From: Candidatus Poseidoniales archaeon
GTDB lineage: Archaea; Thermoplasmatota; Poseidoniia; Poseidoniales; Poseidoniaceae
Assembly: GCA_003602535.1 (NCBI GenBank)
Contig: QQSA01000056.1
Location: 1 to 5,350, forward strand
Length of the DNA: 5,350 bases
Direction of reading: 5' to 3'
The position numbers and the translations under genes were made by a program. Shown here in pieces: positions 1 to 5,350 of the stretch. Under the pieces are notes generated by a model that saw nothing but the letters and a program-made list of their open reading frames with translations, searched no databases and was not told the DNA's origin. Positions within the stretch are counted from its first letter, which is position 1; every line of letters starts with the position of its first letter.

Positions 1-767
1 CTCCAATTGGAAGAACTCCTAGATCAAACCCGGCAACCTACACAAAAGCATTCGATGATGTCCGTAAATTATTTTCAGAAACAACCCTATCAAAGGAAAG
101 AGGATACACCCCTGGCCACTTTTCATTTAATGTAAAAGGCGGTCGTTGCGAAGCATGTAGAGGCGGGGGCTCGATTAAATTAGAGATGAACTTCTTACCA
201 GATGTATGGATAACTTGTGATATATGCGAGGGTAAAAGATACACCCGTGAAACTCTGGAAGTTACATGGAAAGGAAAGAACATTCACGACATCTTAGAAA
301 TGCCAGTTGGGGAAGCCGTGGAATTTTTCGCAAACCACAGAAAATTACACAGAACACTATCGACAATTAATGATGTTGGACTGGGCTATATTCGTCTTGG
401 ACAGCCCGCAACTACACTTTCAGGTGGCGAAGCACAAAGGGTCAAACTTGCTAGTGAATTACGAAGGCCACCTCACAAACATACGATGTACATTCTAGAT
501 GAACCAACGACTGGACTATCCTTTTCAGACGTTCAGCAATTGATTGATGTGCTATTGAGATTGAGGACAACCGGACATTCAATTATCGTAATAGAACACC
601 ACTTGGATGTAATAAAATCTGCAGACTGGGTTGTAGATTTGGGACCTGAAGGTGGAGATCGTGGTGGAAAGATTGTTGCTATGGGTACACCGGAGGAAGT
701 TTCGAAGGTAAAATCTAGTTTCACAGGTCAGTTTTTGAAGGATTCGTTAAGTAAATCCAACTCCTAA
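1..767 (+). CDS. uvrA: UvrA excinuclease ABC subunit A, C-terminal part (5' end outside window)
   Basis: UvrA is the damage-recognition ATPase of nucleotide excision repair; it loads UvrB onto damaged DNA in the cytoplasm. Only the last 254 codons are present, in the frame whose first full codon is at base 3; complete UvrA proteins have about 940 residues. The visible piece starts at the conserved PIGRTPRSNPATYT segment. It then has the C-terminal zinc module (CEAC, 19 residues, CDIC; first Cys at 147-149), the ABC signature LSGGEAQRVKLASEL (from 417), Walker B YILDEPTTGL (from 489) and the H-loop VIEHHLDV (His at 597-599). It ends with the usual DLGPEGG and GTPEEV segments and a TAA stop. 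Spacing matches E. coli UvrA throughout. Small departures are Ser for the usual His in DEPTTGLHF (519-521) and GGG for the usual GDG after the zinc CxxC. No frameshift is seen. The identification is secure; Walker A of this half lies outside the window. Confidence 0.98.
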   Translation, partial: PIGRTPRSNPATYTKAFDDVRKLFSETTLSKERGYTPGHFSFNVKGGRCEACRGGGSIKLEMNFLPDVWITCDICEGKRYTRETLEVTWKGKNIHDILEMPVGEAVEFFANHRKLHRTLSTINDVGLGYIRLGQPATTLSGGEAQRVKLASELRRPPHKHTMYILDEPTTGLSFSDVQQLIDVLLRLRTTGHSIIVIEHHLDVIKSADWVVDLGPEGGDRGGKIVAMGTPEEVSKVKSSFTGQFLKDSLSKSNS

Positions 768-818
768 ATTTTCAAAAATTAAGCGTAGTATTCATGGACG
801 GTAGTCTCTGCCCTTGCG

Positions 819-837
819 CTGCCCCCATAGGGGGCAG
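819..837 (+). promoter_or_regulatory. GC-rich hairpin over the purSL ribosome-binding region
   Basis: The sequence CTGCCCCC-ATA-GGGGGCAG is a perfect 8-bp inverted repeat with a three-base loop, ending nine bases before the purSL ATG at 847. It is not followed by a T run, so it does not look like an intrinsic terminator. Its right arm overlaps the start of AGGTG (836-840), the best Shine-Dalgarno candidate, so the folded RNA would partly hide that site. A second CTGCCC copy at 808-813 could pair with GGGCAG (832-837) instead, giving a mutually exclusive fold. The repeat is seen directly; a role in controlling purSL translation is inference. Confidence 0.5.
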
Positions 838-840
838 GTG
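836..840 (+). promoter_or_regulatory. Probable Shine-Dalgarno site for purSL
   Basis: AGGTG is complementary to the CACCT core of the 16S rRNA 3' end and lies six bases before the ATG at 847. It supports that ATG over the in-frame TTG at 814, which would add eleven residues with no PurS similarity and place the hairpin inside the coding region. The site overlaps the end of the hairpin's right arm. Confidence 0.5.
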
Positions 841-846
841 TACCAA

Positions 847-3800
847 ATGCCCTCAAATATAGTTCGAGTAGAAACAACTCCGAAGCTCGGAGAAGGTATG
901 CGCGATGTTCGTGGGGACTCTGTAAAGAGGCAACTGGCAGCCGACCATAACATAAAAATCGAAAGTGTTAGGTCAATAGTTGGCTTCTTAATCGATAGCG
1001 AAATATCAGCAGAACAAATTTCTTCCAGAGTTGACGACGTCTTTGCAGATCCAATCATCGAGGAAAGCACAACAGATTCCTTACATTTGGAAAACCAGGA
1101 TTTATTCCCGGAACCAGCAGACATTGTAGTTACGATTGGTTTCAAGGCAGGAGTTACTGATAATCCTGGTAAAGCCGCATTAGATGGATTCCTTACTTTA
1201 TTCCCAGATGCAGGAGAAGGGTCAAGAATTTCAACATACATCACTTATGTTTTTCACGGAGTTCCCAATGATGTTGAAGTCGAATGGCTTTCAAAACAAT
1301 TACACAACGGGCTAATAGAAAGAGCATTATTTTCTAAATCAGGGGAAGATTATCCGAGAATAGAATATGTTCCAGTTACTCCAATAGACTATTCACCACC
1401 TTCTACAATAGATCTCGAAGTTTCCGATGATGAATTAATGCGACTTTCTGAAGAAGGACTATTGGCATTAAATTTAGAAGAAATGCAAACCATTCAAGCG
1501 CACTACAGAGACCCGAAAATTCGGCAAGACAGAGCAGAAGTCGGACTTCCTGAAAACGCACCAACCGATGTCGAACTGGAATGTTTAGCTCAGACTTGGT
1601 CAGAACACTGTAAACACAAAATATTCGCAGCACACATCAATCATATCGACAAAGAAACAGGTGAAGAATCACAAATCGATTCCTTATTCAAAACCCACAT
1701 CATGAAACCAACATTAGAGATGAAAGACGAAGTTGATTGGCTATTGTCCGTATTCCACGATAATTCAGGAGTTATTGCATGGGATGATGAATGGTCAATG
1801 TGTATGAAAGCAGAGACACATAATTCACCAAGCGCACTAGACCCATATGGGGGCGCAATGACCGGAATTGTTGGCGTCAATAGAGACATTCTAGGGACTG
1901 GATTGGGAGCTAGACCAATCGCTAATACAGACGTATTTTGTTTCGGGCCACCTGATTGGGAGGGCGATTTACCAGACAATCTATTCCACCCCTCTAGAGT
2001 TCTCAGAGGCGTTCACGCTGGTGTCAGAGTTGGGGGTAATGAAAGCGGAATACCTACAGTTAATGGCGCAATAGTTTTCGACGATCGTTATATTGGAAAA
2101 CCATTGGTTTATTGTGGAACTATTGGAATCATGCCCAGAAAACTAGCTGACGGTAGAGAATCCCATGAAAAGAACCCTCAACCAGGAGATAGGGTATACA
2201 TGGTTGGTGGAAGAGTAGGATATGATGGAATCCACGGAGCGACCTTCTCATCATTAGAATTGACAGAAGAATCGCCATCTAGTGCAGTTCAAATTGGAGA
2301 TCCAATAACACAGAAGAAAATGGTTGATATGATTCTAGAAGCAAGGGACGCGGGACTAATCACCTGTATTACTGACAATGGAGCCGGCGGACTATCTTCT
2401 AGTATCGGAGAGATGGCAGAATATACCAACGGTTGTAAAATTGATTTAGGAAAAGTACCACTCAAACAAGAGGGCCTTTCTTCTTGGGAAATTTTGGTTT
2501 CCGAATCCCAAGAAAGAATGACTGTAGCTGTAAGAGAATCCGATGTTGCTGCTTTTGAAAAACTTGCAAACCTCCACGAAGTGGAAGCAACTTGGGTTGC
2601 AGATTTTACTAACACCGGACAATTCCATGTCGTACACGGGGAGAAAACAGTAGCATCATTACCAATCGAATTCCTCCATGATGGTGTTCCACAATTACAA
2701 TTAGAAAGCGAATGGATTAAACCCACACTAACCCCATTCACTCCTCCATCAAATGTCCAACACAGCGACCTTTTACTTCGAATGTTATCAAGACCAAATA
2801 TCGCATCAAAAGAGACCTGGGTTCGACAATATGATCACGAAGTCATAGCACAAACCGCAGTGAAACCATTTGTTGGAGTTGCGAGGGATGGGCCGGGGGA
2901 TGCAGGATTACTTGCTCCAATCCACGGCTCCACCAAAGGTCTTGTTGTGTCGAATGGAATTTCACCAAGATACAGCGATATCGATGCTGGAGCTATGGCC
3001 GCAGCTGCAGTAGATGAAGCGGTTAGAAACGCAGTTTGTACCGGAGTTGATTTGTCAAAAGTAGCAGGCCTCGATAACTTCTGTTGGCCCGACCCAATAG
3101 AGAGTAAGAAAACCCCAGATGGCAAATTCAAGCTGGCACAATTAGTTAGAGCAAACCGAGAATTGGAAAGAATATGCAGAGCTTATTTCGTTCCATGTAT
3201 CTCAGGAAAAGATTCGATGAAGAACGATTATGGAAGCGGCGAAAATAAAATTTCAATACCCCCAACTCTTCTCTTCTCATTATTTGGTGACCATCCTGAT
3301 GTGAGGTACACCACGACTTCCGATCTAAAGCCCGGCGAGAGTCTGTACTTAGTCGGAGAGTCAAAACAAGAATTGGGAGCTAGCGAGATATCTTTCATGA
3401 TGAAAGAAGCCGGCGAAGCCGAAGGAATTGGTGGAGAGGTTCCACAATTACCGAATCCGGAAAAGAATTTGGCTTCGTATAAAGCACTGACAAAGACAAT
3501 TCAATCCGGGCTGGTTAGAACCGCTCATGACTGTAGTGAGGGCGGAGTGGCCGTAGCCATTGCAGAGATGTGTATTGGCGGAAGATGCGGCGCCGCCATA
3601 GATATCGACGGGCCAGGCGAGGCAGATATCTGGGGCCGTTTATGGGGCGAATCATTAGGGCGAATAATCGTTGGAGTGAAACAAGAAAACCGCTTGGAAT
3701 TCTTATCACAAATGAAAGGACATTCTTTGACATACATGGGAGAGGTAACCGATGGCAACACCCTGAGTATTTGGGACGGAGACGATTTGATTATCGAATC

Positions 3801-3864
3801 AAATGTGGAAGATATGGTATCTGCTTGGAAAGGCAGCCTCGATATGACAGGGGGGGACCAGTGA
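847..3864 (+). CDS. purL: Phosphoribosylformylglycinamidine synthase, fused PurS-PurL (PurSL)
   Basis: This is the synthetase of FGAM synthetase (purine biosynthesis step 4): FGAR + ATP + ammonia gives FGAM, with ammonia delivered by PurQ. From the ATG at 847 it has 1005 residues, well above the usual 600-800 of small PurL. The extra length is two PurS-like repeats (about residues 5-74 and 92-178; FKAGVTDNPGKAAL marks the second). A linker with LALNLEEMQTIQ (206-217) follows. The catalytic region shows TWSEHCKHK (His254), KAETHNSPSA (His325), GNESGIPTVNGA, YDGIHGATFSS (His463), TDNGAGGLSSS (Asp510), SESQERM (552-558), SGKDSM (786-791) and AHDCSEGG (893-900). All expected PurL blocks are present, without frameshift. 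In the four-component enzyme PurS is a separate dimeric protein, and in the single-chain enzyme an N-terminal domain mimics that dimer; this protein is intermediate. Its TGA shares one base with the purQ ATG, so the two are surely co-transcribed. Function is near certain; the exact start is probable. Confidence 0.97.
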   Translation: MPSNIVRVETTPKLGEGMRDVRGDSVKRQLAADHNIKIESVRSIVGFLIDSEISAEQISSRVDDVFADPIIEESTTDSLHLENQDLFPEPADIVVTIGFKAGVTDNPGKAALDGFLTLFPDAGEGSRISTYITYVFHGVPNDVEVEWLSKQLHNGLIERALFSKSGEDYPRIEYVPVTPIDYSPPSTIDLEVSDDELMRLSEEGLLALNLEEMQTIQAHYRDPKIRQDRAEVGLPENAPTDVELECLAQTWSEHCKHKIFAAHINHIDKETGEESQIDSLFKTHIMKPTLEMKDEVDWLLSVFHDNSGVIAWDDEWSMCMKAETHNSPSALDPYGGAMTGIVGVNRDILGTGLGARPIANTDVFCFGPPDWEGDLPDNLFHPSRVLRGVHAGVRVGGNESGIPTVNGAIVFDDRYIGKPLVYCGTIGIMPRKLADGRESHEKNPQPGDRVYMVGGRVGYDGIHGATFSSLELTEESPSSAVQIGDPITQKKMVDMILEARDAGLITCITDNGAGGLSSSIGEMAEYTNGCKIDLGKVPLKQEGLSSWEILVSESQERMTVAVRESDVAAFEKLANLHEVEATWVADFTNTGQFHVVHGEKTVASLPIEFLHDGVPQLQLESEWIKPTLTPFTPPSNVQHSDLLLRMLSRPNIASKETWVRQYDHEVIAQTAVKPFVGVARDGPGDAGLLAPIHGSTKGLVVSNGISPRYSDIDAGAMAAAAVDEAVRNAVCTGVDLSKVAGLDNFCWPDPIESKKTPDGKFKLAQLVRANRELERICRAYFVPCISGKDSMKNDYGSGENKISIPPTLLFSLFGDHPDVRYTTTSDLKPGESLYLVGESKQELGASEISFMMKEAGEAEGIGGEVPQLPNPEKNLASYKALTKTIQSGLVRTAHDCSEGGVAVAIAEMCIGGRCGAAIDIDGPGEADIWGRLWGESLGRIIVGVKQENRLEFLSQMKGHSLTYMGEVTDGNTLSIWDGDDLIIESNVEDMVSAWKGSLDMTGGDQ
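859..1380 (+). other. Tandem PurS-like domain pair within PurSL
   Basis: This is a sub-feature of purSL covering about residues 5-178. The first repeat begins IVRVETTPKLGEGMRDVRGD and the second IVVTIGFKAGVTDNPGKAAL. Both follow the PurS pattern of a beta strand, a glycine-containing loop with D-x-x/G-x-x-A/S, a helix and a return strand. PurS works as a scaffold bridging PurL and PurQ. No separate purS gene lies between the neighbours, which fits the fused copy supplying this role. The second repeat is closer to canonical PurS (G-V-x-D-N/P-x-G-x-A); the first is more diverged. Boundaries are by eye. Confidence 0.75.
3850..3857 (+). promoter_or_regulatory. G7 tract at the purL/purQ junction; possible purQ ribosome-binding site
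   Basis: Seven consecutive G (3850-3856) followed by A lie inside the last codons of purL, with six bases between the tract and the purQ ATG at 3864. The purine run is at the right distance to serve as a weak Shine-Dalgarno site, although G-U pairing would be needed. It is also a slippery homopolymer: purQ lies in the -1 frame of purL and that frame is open across the tract. An extra G or a -1 slip here would join the two proteins. Confidence 0.35.
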
Positions 3865-4685
3865 TGGTAGATACTCCAAAGGTAGCAGTTTTATTCGGGT
3901 TTGGAATAAACTGCGATAGAGAGACCGCAGCAGTCTTTGATTTAGCAGGGGCAACAAGCGAAAGAGTACACGTCAACCATTTTGTTAATGGCGAAAGAGA
4001 TCTCTCAGAATTCCACATTTTAGCAGTACCTGGGGGCTTTTCATTCGGAGACCACCTAGGTTCTGGCCGATTATTAGGTAATAGGATGAGATTCGCAATG
4101 AGGGAACAATTAACCGCATTCGTCTCAGCTGGAAAACCAATAATTGGTATCTGTAATGGCTTCCAAGTTCTAGTGAAAACAGGATTGCTTCCTGGCAAGG
4201 AAGTACCAGACTTTGAGCAAAGAGCTAGTCTTACCCTGAACAATTCAGGTCGGTATGAGGACAGGTGGGTCACACTAGAATTCGATCCCGAAAGCCCTTG
4301 TATTTGGACTAAAGGAATTACAAGAATAGAATGCCCCGTTAGACACGGCGAAGGCAGATTCGTAATGCCTTCAACCACAGATCTCGATGAACTACAGGCC
4401 AACCACCAGATAGCAACGAGATATGTCGACCCTTCAACAGAACCCGGACAAGGAATTACAGACGAAACCCTTCCTTTCCCAATCTGTCCGAATGGAAGCA
4501 TTAGGAACATTGCAGGGATTTGCGATCCTACAGGGTTGGTTTTCGGACTAATGCCTCACCCAGAAGCAGCATATGCTACCTTCCTTCATCCACACCATAC
4601 TAGAAGCGATGTAAACGAAGAGATTCTAGGCGAAGGCATGCAGATTTTCAGAAATGCAGTTGAATATGCACAAGCAAACCTTTGA
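3864..4685 (+). CDS. purQ: Phosphoribosylformylglycinamidine synthase glutaminase subunit PurQ (long form)
   Basis: PurQ is the class I (triad) glutamine amidotransferase that hydrolyses glutamine and passes ammonia to PurL for FGAM formation. The 273-residue protein begins VAVLFGFGINCDRET, followed by VPGGFSFGDHLGSG, the nucleophile elbow GICNGFQ (Cys97) and the triad His232 and Glu234 in GLMPHPEAA. All catalytic residues are present. It is about 40-50 residues longer than typical 220-230-residue PurQ. The extra length lies between the nucleophile and the His/Glu pair (including CPVRHGEGRF and a CPNGS-x-x-x-IAGI segment) and in a C-terminal tail ending GMQIFRNAVEYA. This resembles the glutaminase domain of single-chain FGAM synthetase and the long PurQ forms that I recall accompanying fused PurSL. 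The ATG overlaps the purL TGA by one base, implying translational coupling; a GTG one codon upstream (3861) is an alternative start. The frame stays open upstream inside purL, but the Arg-rich translation there is a shadow. Confidence 0.97.
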   Translation: MVDTPKVAVLFGFGINCDRETAAVFDLAGATSERVHVNHFVNGERDLSEFHILAVPGGFSFGDHLGSGRLLGNRMRFAMREQLTAFVSAGKPIIGICNGFQVLVKTGLLPGKEVPDFEQRASLTLNNSGRYEDRWVTLEFDPESPCIWTKGITRIECPVRHGEGRFVMPSTTDLDELQANHQIATRYVDPSTEPGQGITDETLPFPICPNGSIRNIAGICDPTGLVFGLMPHPEAAYATFLHPHHTRSDVNEEILGEGMQIFRNAVEYAQANL

Positions 4686-4709
4686 GAAAGAACCGCCACT
4701 GCTTATTGC
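4686..4709 (+). promoter_or_regulatory. Short purQ-alaX spacer
   Basis: Twenty-four bases separate the purQ stop from the preferred alaX start. The only purine-rich stretch (GAAAG, 4686-4690) is too far from the ATG to be a good ribosome-binding site. I see no terminator and no clear promoter. The short gap suggests co-transcription with purQ or a promoter inside purQ. Confidence 0.3.
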
Positions 4710-5350
4710 ATGGCGAGTGAGAAGTTGTACATGGAAAACATAGACGCGTGCTATCTTAGGGATTTTACAGCTGAGGTAACCGCTGTAGATGATAATTCAG
4801 TTACTCTTAATCGAACTCTTTTCTATCCGTTAGGAGGGGGGCAAAATTGGGACACAGGGTCAATAACTTGGGATGGCGGAAACCTAGAAGTTAGCGAAGT
4901 CAGAGGAAGAGGAGACATCCAACATTTCGTTGGGGAAGATCACGGTTTGACCATCGGTGAAAAGGTCGAGGGTTCAATCGATTGGGCTCGCCGCCACGCC
5001 CACATGCGAATGCACACAGCACAGCACCTAGTTAGTGGATTGGTGTATGAAATGTATGATGGAGCAAGGACAGTAGGCAATCAAATTCATACTAACCGTT
5101 CTAGAATAGACTTCAACCCGATTAGATTTACAGAAGAAATAATCGAAGAATTATTCCATAAAGCAAACGAAATCATCGAATCCAACTTAGAGGTAACTGA
5201 CAGCATTATGACTAGAGATGAAATCAATGCAATCATGCCACCAGACCGCACTAATATGGATTTATTACCAATTTCAGTTAAGAAATTGAGAGTAGTAAAA
5301 ATCGGCGACAACCTCGACCTATGTCCCTGTGCCGGAACTCACGTTAGGGC
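4710..5350 (+). CDS. alaX: AlaX-type alanyl-tRNA editing protein, N-terminal part (3' end outside window)
   Basis: AlaX proteins are free-standing relatives of the alanyl-tRNA synthetase editing domain; they hydrolyse Ser- or Gly-tRNA(Ala) in trans, protecting translation fidelity. The frame is open from the ATG at 4710 to the right edge (213 complete codons). An N-terminal beta domain carries the glycine-rich FYPLGGGQ. The metal site follows: HTAQH (His102, His106) and CPCAGTHV (Cys207, His211), matching the HxxxH plus CxxxH zinc pattern. The glycine-rich N-terminal domain makes this the medium or long subclass (AlaX-M/L) rather than AlaX-S; the missing end decides which. I chose 4710 over the ATG at 4731 because the seven extra residues (MASEKLY) restore the common 'KLYxxD-x-YLRxF' opening. 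It is co-directional with purQ but functionally unrelated as far as can be seen. A full AlaRS is unlikely, since the editing domain starts directly at the N-terminus. Confidence 0.93.
   Translation, partial: MASEKLYMENIDACYLRDFTAEVTAVDDNSVTLNRTLFYPLGGGQNWDTGSITWDGGNLEVSEVRGRGDIQHFVGEDHGLTIGEKVEGSIDWARRHAHMRMHTAQHLVSGLVYEMYDGARTVGNQIHTNRSRIDFNPIRFTEEIIEELFHKANEIIESNLEVTDSIMTRDEINAIMPPDRTNMDLLPISVKKLRVVKIGDNLDLCPCAGTHVR

Larger units (their letters stand above)
768..846 (+). promoter_or_regulatory. uvrA-purSL intergenic leader
   Basis: This 79-base gap separates uvrA from the preferred purSL start. Its first part (767-792) is very A/T-rich and contains a short imperfect AATTTT/AAAATT palindrome, the only stretch that could hold an archaeal AT-rich promoter element. 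I see no convincing TATA/BRE pair or bacterial -35/-10 pair at good spacing. Its second part turns abruptly G/C-rich and holds the hairpin listed separately. I see no terminator with a long T tract for uvrA, so read-through into purSL is possible. That a purSL promoter lies here is inferred from the gap size and base composition only. Confidence 0.35.
794..862 (+). other. Possible small upstream ORF with four Cys (22 codons), overlapping the purSL start
   Basis: An ATG at 794 opens a 22-codon frame ending at TAG 860-862, so it overlaps the first 16 bases of purSL in another frame. The predicted peptide contains CPC and, eight residues later, CTKC, a spacing that resembles a miniature metal-binding knuckle. 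No clear ribosome-binding site precedes it. It could be a leader peptide whose translation opens the hairpin, or simply chance, because the G/C-rich hairpin itself encodes several of these residues. I favour chance unless it is conserved. Confidence 0.12.

Noticed and set aside
767..780. AATTTT/AAAATT palindrome as a uvrA terminator
   Set aside because: The arms are all A/T, only about 5 bp can pair around a legal loop, and there is no following T tract. It is expected by chance in A/T-rich intergenic DNA.
814..846. In-frame TTG at 814 as the purSL start (eleven more residues)
   Set aside because: The extra residues have no PurS similarity, are encoded by the hairpin and lack a ribosome-binding site, while the ATG at 847 has AGGTG six bases upstream.
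2289..2741. 150-codon minus-strand open frame opposite purL (similarly 792-1244)
   Set aside because: Antisense to conserved PurSL blocks, with no motif; a shadow frame.
3570..3863. N-terminal extension of the purQ frame back into purL
   Set aside because: The translation is Arg-rich low-quality sequence overlapping well-conserved PurL codons. PurQ homology starts right after the ATG at 3864. The open frame matters only for the slippage idea.
3791..4510. 239-codon minus-strand open frame opposite purQ
   Set aside because: It lies opposite unambiguous purL/purQ coding sequence, has no recognisable domain, and is explained as a codon-composition shadow.
4731..4733. ATG at 4731 as the alaX start
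   Set aside because: Starting at 4710 adds MASEKLY, which completes the typical AlaX opening, so the upstream ATG is preferred; 4731 remains possible.
1..5350. A novel defence, mobile or CRISPR-like system
   Set aside because: The window is filled by uvrA, purSL, purQ and alaX with short gaps. I saw no direct-repeat arrays, terminal inverted repeats, integrase or transposase motifs, or tRNA genes.

Overview
The window carries four co-directional genes on the + strand. They are housekeeping genes, and I see no mobile element, CRISPR array, phage or toxin-antitoxin signature. In order they are: the C-terminal part of the excision-repair ATPase UvrA (the gene enters from the left edge and stops at 767); a 79-base gap containing a strong GC hairpin; a fused PurS-PurS-PurL synthetase (847-3864); the glutaminase subunit PurQ (3864-4685, overlapping purL by one base); and, 24 bases later, the start of an AlaX-type alanyl-tRNA editing protein that runs off the right edge.

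Organism: the DNA leans A+T-rich, and Arg is mostly AGA and Ile often ATA. The last gene is a stand-alone AlaX with the LYxEDxYLxxF-like N-terminus common in archaea. A bacterial-type UvrA beside AlaX fits a mesophilic archaeon that has acquired bacterial genes, such as a marine planktonic Thermoplasmatota lineage (Marine Group II/Poseidoniales). This is an inference from impression. No rRNA or other decisive marker is present, and a bacterium cannot be excluded.

How the genes work together: PurSL and PurQ together form FGAM synthetase, the fourth step of de novo purine synthesis. PurQ frees ammonia from glutamine, and PurL uses it with ATP to convert FGAR to FGAM. Two PurS-like repeats are fused to the PurL N-terminus. 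The domain order across both genes (PurS-like, linker, synthetase, glutaminase) is the same as in the single-chain ~1,300-residue enzyme of proteobacteria and eukaryotes, but here the glutaminase is a separate, probably translationally coupled gene. UvrA (DNA repair) and AlaX (clearance of mischarged tRNA-Ala) have no evident functional link to purine synthesis.

The points most worth a second look are: (i) a run of seven G at the purL/purQ junction, where one inserted G or a -1 ribosomal slip would give a single-chain enzyme; (ii) an 8-bp hairpin that would cover the probable ribosome-binding site of purSL; and (iii) a tiny Cys-rich reading frame overlapping the purSL start.
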